Below are positions 6,352 through 9,649 of a stretch of DNA of 9,649 nt, in pieces. The stretch is from NCBI GenBank assembly GCA_033722295.1, contig JAWVZH010000118.1, positions 1 to 9,649 on the forward strand. Direction: 5' to 3'. The notes below the pieces were generated by a model, which saw only the letters and a program-made list of their open reading frames with translations, was not told the origin of the DNA and did not search any database. Source of the DNA: JAWVZH01 sp033722295. Its GTDB lineage: Bacteria; Bacteroidota; Bacteroidia; Chitinophagales; Saprospiraceae. Positions within the stretch are counted from its first letter, which is position 1. Each line of letters opens with the position of its first letter. The position numbers and the translations under genes were made by a program.

Positions 6352-7083
6352 ATGCGAAAGATCGTTGCTCTAATTGCTGTCTTCGTGGTTGCCTCGTACG
6401 TGGGAGCTTTCGAAGTACTGGCTCAGGATGGTGAAGTAGCCGCATCTTCGGGTTTTCAGCTGCTTAAAGAGAAATTCATAGAAGGAGATTGGCGCTTCAT
6501 GAGTCTGGTGCTTCTTTGTCTGATTCTTGGACTGTCATTCTGTATTGAAAGGATCATTACTCTCAATATAGCCACTACCAATACTGACAAGCTCGTAGCG
6601 GATATTGATGAAAAGCTTGCCCAGCAGGATCTGGAAGGCGCTATGGAAATCTGTCGTTCTACTCCAGGACCAACTGCCGCAGTACTTCATGAAGGATTGC
6701 GTCACGCTGGTGGTGGACCAGAAAGTGTAGAGAAGGCTATAGTTTCCTATGGTAGCGTTCAGATGAGCTTGTTGGAAAAGGGTCTGGTCTGGATATCTCT
6801 GTTCATCGCCATTGCCCCTATGCTTGGTTTCATGGGTACGGTAATCGGTATGATCACTGCCTTTGATCGTATTGAAGCGGTTGGTGACCTTTCACCGTCG
6901 GTCGTTGCCGGTGGTATTAAAGTCGCTCTTTTGACAACCGTATTCGGTTTGATCGTGGCGATCATTCTACAGATCTTTTACAATTACATTGTTTCCAAAA
7001 TCGATGGTATTGTCCATAAAATGGAAGACGCCAGCATCGCCTTGGTAGATGTTATGGCCAAGCACAATGTATTTAATAAATAA
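6352..7083 (+). CDS. exbB: ExbB / MotA-TolQ-ExbB family proton channel
   Basis: ExbB forms the inner-membrane pentamer that, with ExbD, converts the proton gradient into force on TonB or a similar envelope protein. The 243-residue product begins with a signal-peptide-like segment (MRKIVALIAVFVVAS, likely cut after LAQ at about 25), a feature of longer ExbB forms. Transmembrane segments lie at about 50-68, 145-169 and 187-212, with a cytoplasmic loop between the first two. The family core APMLGFMGTVIGMITAF (155-171) and the VALLTTVFGL segment (191-200) carry the conserved channel-lining threonines. A single TACACAA word sits two bases before the start codon. It is the first gene of a four-gene operon with gaps of 18, 6 and 12 bases. 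The energised partner is not in this window. Confidence 0.95.
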   Translation: MRKIVALIAVFVVASYVGAFEVLAQDGEVAASSGFQLLKEKFIEGDWRFMSLVLLCLILGLSFCIERIITLNIATTNTDKLVADIDEKLAQQDLEGAMEICRSTPGPTAAVLHEGLRHAGGGPESVEKAIVSYGSVQMSLLEKGLVWISLFIAIAPMLGFMGTVIGMITAFDRIEAVGDLSPSVVAGGIKVALLTTVFGLIVAIILQIFYNYIVSKIDGIVHKMEDASIALVDVMAKHNVFNK

Positions 7084-7101
7084 TCCAAGTAAAGCACTAT
7101 C

Positions 7102-7578
7102 ATGTATAGATTCTTGACGAGAAACGGTCAGCTGCTGGCCTTCGGCCTGGGACTACTTATCACAGTATTGTTCTTGATAAGTGTGCTTGGAGGCATGGAA
7201 GGCTTTGATATGCTGGCTGAAGAAGAAAAAGGAGCAACGGGCATCTTTAATATTGGGCTTTATGGCGCGATTGTACTCTGCATACTGTGTGCAGCAGGAA
7301 TGCTCTTGTTTGGCATATATAATGCGATCATTCATCCTAAAGGCGCGGTCAAGTTCTTGATCGGCCTGGGTATATTACTGGTCATGTTCTTTATATTTTA
7401 TACCATGGCCGACCCGGTCACAGAGGAGGATGGAAAGCTTTTTACGATCGTACAGAAGTTTGAGATCAGTGACGGAGCCCACTCATTTATAACCGGAGCG
7501 TTATCGACAACAGTGACTCTCCTCTTTGTGGCTGCAGCGGCATTTTTGTTGAGTGAGGTTCGCAACCTGTTTAAATAA
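7102..7578 (+). CDS. Uncharacterised four-helix membrane protein in the exb operon
   Basis: I do not recognise a named family for this 158-residue protein. Four hydrophobic segments are evident at about 10-30, 48-76, 82-102 and 127-151. An acidic loop at 38-44 (MLAEEEKG region) and another at 104-123 lie between helices. The N-terminus is basic and the protein ends in a short basic tail after SEVRN. There are no obvious catalytic residues. It lies 18 bases after exbB and 6 bases before the first exbD, so it is almost certainly co-transcribed and probably works with the ExbB-ExbD motor. From memory, a small membrane protein at this position recurs in other Bacteroidota exb clusters, but that needs a search. 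An accessory or assembly subunit is the best inference. Confidence 0.85.
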   Translation: MYRFLTRNGQLLAFGLGLLITVLFLISVLGGMEGFDMLAEEEKGATGIFNIGLYGAIVLCILCAAGMLLFGIYNAIIHPKGAVKFLIGLGILLVMFFIFYTMADPVTEEDGKLFTIVQKFEISDGAHSFITGALSTTVTLLFVAAAAFLLSEVRNLFK

Positions 7579-7584
7579 TCCAGT

Positions 7585-8136
7585 ATGGCTAAGAAATCAA
7601 GCAGGGACAGGATGAGTAATGAGATCAATGCAGGATCCATGGCGGATATTGCTTTCTTGTTATTGATCTTCTTTTTGGTGACTACGACGATCGTGGAGGA
7701 CAAAGGGGTGCTCGTTAAACTGCCACCCTGGTCAGATGAACCACCTGAGATCACCCAGCTCAATACCCGGAACGTTTTTTCAGTACTGGTTAATGCCAAT
7801 AATGATCTTTTGGTTCGTGATGAACCCGTGCGTATCGAAGACCTCAGGGACAGGGCCAAGGAGTTCATATCCAATCCTCAGAAGAGGGAAGACCTGGCAG
7901 AAAGCCCGACCAAGGCGATCATCTCTCTGAAGAACGACAGGGGGACAAAGTATGAGACGTATCTCAGTGTCTACAATGAGTTGAAGGGAGCCTATAATGA
8001 ATTGCGTAATGAGTTGGCACTCAAAAGGTTCGGTAAGGAATATGAATTTTTGAGCTATGACCGTCGTAAGCAAATAAGAAGCGAAATACCATTAGTTATT
8101 TCCGAAGCGGAGCCTACCGCATTTGGAGAAGAATAA
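7585..8136 (+). CDS. exbD: ExbD/TolR family biopolymer transport protein (first copy)
   Basis: ExbD is the single-pass stator partner of ExbB, with a periplasmic domain. The 183-residue product has a short basic cytoplasmic N-terminus, then MADIAFLLLIFFLVTTTI (19-36), where D21 is the essential proton-carrying aspartate at the start of the only transmembrane helix. The periplasmic part (about 40-183) is longer than in the roughly 140-residue classical ExbD. It includes a charged helical stretch at about 140-170 and ends in an acidic tail (SEAEPTAFGEE). It starts 6 bases after the membrane protein gene and ends 12 bases before the second exbD. Shares the operon described under exbB. Confidence 0.95.
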   Translation: MAKKSSRDRMSNEINAGSMADIAFLLLIFFLVTTTIVEDKGVLVKLPPWSDEPPEITQLNTRNVFSVLVNANNDLLVRDEPVRIEDLRDRAKEFISNPQKREDLAESPTKAIISLKNDRGTKYETYLSVYNELKGAYNELRNELALKRFGKEYEFLSYDRRKQIRSEIPLVISEAEPTAFGEE

Positions 8137-8140
8137 ATAA

Positions 8141-8145
8141 AGGAG
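8141..8145 (+). promoter_or_regulatory. AGGAG before the second exbD
   Basis: AGGAG lies three bases before the ATG at 8149. Shine-Dalgarno sequences are little used in Bacteroidota, and this spacing is shorter than optimal, so it may be fortuitous. It is the only clear purine-rich match ahead of a gene in this window. Confidence 0.35.
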
Positions 8146-8148
8146 TGT

Positions 8149-8628
8149 ATGTCTAAATTTGAAAAGAAAAGAGGTAAATCGTCTCCGGCGATCTCGACAG
8201 CGTCGCTGCCGGATATCATCTTTATGCTTTTGTTCTTCTTTATGGTAGTAACCGTATTGAGAGATGCTGAATTGAAGGTCAACGTTAGTACACCGCGAGC
8301 GACGGAGTTAACAAAACTGGAGAAGAAATCACTGGTGAACTATATCTATATCGGCAAGCCCATGGAGAAATATCAGAAGATCCAGGGTACCAAGCCACGT
8401 GTACAACTCGGTGACAAATTCGCTGATGAAAGCGACATACCTTTGTTCCTTGAGAAACACAGGTTGCAGGTTCCTGAAGCTCAACGTGCAGGAATAACAA
8501 CCTCACTGCGAGTAGACAAGAATGTGACGATGGGGATCGTGACAGATGTCAAAACAGTTCTGCGCAAGGCCAATCAGCTGAAGATCAATTATTCCGCAAA
8601 GCCGGATAATACACGATCCAATCGATAA
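8149..8628 (+). CDS. exbD: ExbD/TolR family biopolymer transport protein (second copy)
   Basis: This 159-residue protein has the same plan as its neighbour but is clearly divergent from it. A strongly basic N-terminus (MSKFEKKRGK) is followed by SLPDIIFMLLFFFMVVTVL (19-37) with the conserved proton-carrying D22. The periplasmic domain is shorter and ends in a basic tail, in contrast to the acidic tail of the first ExbD. The late segment VTMGIVTDVKTVLRKANQLKINYSA fits the conserved C-terminal part of ExbD. Paired exbD genes are common in Bacteroidota, and the two products could form a heterodimer inside the ExbB pentamer (inference). The stop is two bases from the stop of the convergent DUF4293 gene. 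Confidence 0.94.
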   Translation: MSKFEKKRGKSSPAISTASLPDIIFMLLFFFMVVTVLRDAELKVNVSTPRATELTKLEKKSLVNYIYIGKPMEKYQKIQGTKPRVQLGDKFADESDIPLFLEKHRLQVPEAQRAGITTSLRVDKNVTMGIVTDVKTVLRKANQLKINYSAKPDNTRSNR

Positions 8629-8630
8629 CA

Positions 8631-9098
8631 TTAGCGCAATCTGTCCATTGATCGGACAAGCCGGTCATCTTTCTTAATATAGCGGGAGGCCAGAACAAGC
8701 ATGAGTATAAAAAGTACTGGCGCAAGGATACCGAAGTCAATGGTTATCACATACTTCCCCGTGTCCATCATCTGGTAATCCTGGTAGAAGAATATGCCTG
8801 CAAGAAGTATGACCAAAATACCCGCTGCCATGGCTACTCTGTTTATCCTGAGCTGGAGTGTCCGATTTCTGAAAAAGAAAATATTGATGAAGACTACAAT
8901 GGCAGCCAGTCCTACAAGAGCAAGTATGAGCACATGGTCGTAAATATTAAAAAGGCCATCGGCCATCATGGACTGGGCTGCATTTTTCATGGTACTTGTA
9001 TCTCCTTCTACAGTGACGAAGGCCAAAGTAGGCGCGAAAAGTGCTGCCATGCACAGAGCAGCGAGTAATAGGAATAATGTCTGAATACGTTGTATCAT
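8631..9098 (-). CDS. DUF4293 family membrane protein
   Basis: The product from the ATG at 9098 is 155 residues and starts MIQRIQTLFLLLAA, which I know as the typical opening of DUF4293, a Bacteroidota family of unknown function. An in-frame GTG at 9116 would add six residues, but the family opening favours the ATG. Four transmembrane segments are seen at about 6-28, 53-76, 86-105 and 122-139. The C-terminus, KKDDRLVRSMDRLR, is charged and also typical of the family. It is convergent with the exb operon, with only two bases between the stops, and divergent from the oxidoreductase gene. No substrate or role can be inferred. Confidence 0.88.
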   Translation of the reverse strand: MIQRIQTLFLLLAALCMAALFAPTLAFVTVEGDTSTMKNAAQSMMADGLFNIYDHVLILALVGLAAIVVFINIFFFRNRTLQLRINRVAMAAGILVILLAGIFFYQDYQMMDTGKYVITIDFGILAPVLFILMLVLASRYIKKDDRLVRSMDRLR

Positions 9099-9104
9099 TG
9101 TTGA

Positions 9105-9112
9105 TATGTTTG
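9105..9112 (+). promoter_or_regulatory. Candidate -7 element (TAnnTTTG) for the FAD oxidoreductase gene
   Basis: TATGTTTG matches TAnnTTTG exactly on the plus strand, about 43 bases before the oxidoreductase ATG. No TTG lies at the normal -33 distance; one is only 12 bases upstream. The element lies in the 56-base divergent spacer with the DUF4293 gene. Support is partial. Confidence 0.35.
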
Positions 9113-9154
9113 CCACCCAATAATAGGAAAAATCGCTAATTGTGCCTATCCATC

Positions 9155-9649
9155 ATGAAGGATTACCTCAGTTCATATCAAAAAGATCGCAGCCTCTGGG
9201 AAAGACGTAATTGGCCCACTCATTTCGATGTGATCATTGTTGGTGGTGGCTTTACAGGTTTGTATGCTGCGCTGGAACTGAAGAATCATTCCGCAGACCT
9301 TAGAATAGCTGTTTTGGATGCGAGCATCAGATTCGGCGGTGCCAGTACGCGTAACGCGGGATTTGTTTGTTTCGGAAGTCCGACGGAGATCCTGGCGGAC
9401 TTCGAGAGTATGGGAGAGAAAAAGGCTGTCGAACTTATAGCTCAACGTATAGAGGGAATCGAGTATATAAAGAGACGATTTCCGGCGGAAACTATCGAAC
9501 TCGAATGGAATGGTGGTACAGAGATCATTAGTGGAGATAATACAACAGTTGACGAGGAAAGAATCGAAATGATCAACGATTTGATACAAGAAAGCAGCGG
9601 TATATCGAAAGCGTATACCTTGAAGGAGGGGATTAAATTTGGGCTGAAA
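9155..9649 (+). CDS. FAD-dependent oxidoreductase of the DAO (D-amino-acid/glycine oxidase-like) family, 3' end outside window
   Basis: The frame is open from the ATG at 9155 to the last base, giving 165 residues of an unfinished protein. After a short N-terminal extension comes the FAD-binding Rossmann motif VIIVGGGFTGLYAALEL (26-42), with G30, G32 and G35, and an acidic residue, D55, ending the second strand. GASTRNAGFV (62-71) is the typical second FAD-contacting motif of DAO-family amine and amino-acid oxidases. These flavoenzymes oxidise an amine or amino acid, usually passing electrons to oxygen or a quinone. The substrate-binding part is missing from view, so the substrate is unknown. 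The gene is divergent from DUF4293; nothing else in the window points to its pathway. Confidence 0.88.
   Translation, partial: MKDYLSSYQKDRSLWERRNWPTHFDVIIVGGGFTGLYAALELKNHSADLRIAVLDASIRFGGASTRNAGFVCFGSPTEILADFESMGEKKAVELIAQRIEGIEYIKRRFPAETIELEWNGGTEIISGDNTTVDEERIEMINDLIQESSGISKAYTLKEGIKFGLK

Noticed and set aside
8642..8658. TGTCC/GGACA inverted repeat near the exbD/DUF4293 junction as a terminator
   Set aside because: The stem is only five base pairs, lies inside the DUF4293 coding end, and has no T-tract.
9173..9589. A 138-codon minus-strand frame opposite the last gene
   Set aside because: The plus strand is open throughout and carries clear FAD-binding motifs, so the minus frame is a shadow.

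Overview
The window looks like ordinary chromosome of a Bacteroidota bacterium, most likely of the Saprospiria group (inference). The evidence is a very large cysteine-rich secreted protein ending in a type IX secretion (T9SS) sorting domain, a DUF4293 membrane protein, an RNase H with a viroplasmin-type N-terminus, an ExbB / membrane protein / ExbD / ExbD operon, mostly absent Shine-Dalgarno sequences, and several matches to the Bacteroidota -7 promoter element TAnnTTTG.

Layout. Bases 2-3331 hold the 3' part of a giant surface or secreted protein: HYR-like modules, a carboxypeptidase-regulatory-like fold, a dockerin-like segment, a cohesin-like domain and a T9SS type A sorting domain. It is closed by a strong intrinsic terminator. 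A spacer with heptanucleotide tandem repeats follows, then ruvX/yqgF and def (peptide deformylase) overlapping by ATGA. An RNase H gene lies convergent to def. A second heptamer array separates the RNase H gene from the divergent tatD-family nuclease gene. A 256-base gene-poor spacer leads to tRNA-Ser(GGA). Then comes a tight four-gene operon: exbB, a four-helix membrane protein, exbD and a second exbD. A convergent DUF4293 gene and the 5' part of a divergent FAD-dependent amino-acid-oxidase-like gene complete the window.

How the genes fit together. ruvX, def, the RNase H gene and tatD are housekeeping nucleic-acid and protein-maturation genes. The exb cluster encodes an inner-membrane proton-driven motor that would power a TonB-type protein or another envelope process; no tonB is in view. 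The giant protein would be exported and anchored or released by T9SS.

No CRISPR array, transposase, integrase, phage gene or recognisable defence system is present. The least explained items are two intergenic heptamer arrays that share a consensus and a strand orientation toward a downstream gene, the dockerin plus cohesin combination in one T9SS protein, the uncharacterised membrane protein inside the exb operon, and the spacer before the tRNA. Everything here rests on reading motifs by eye; no homology search was run.
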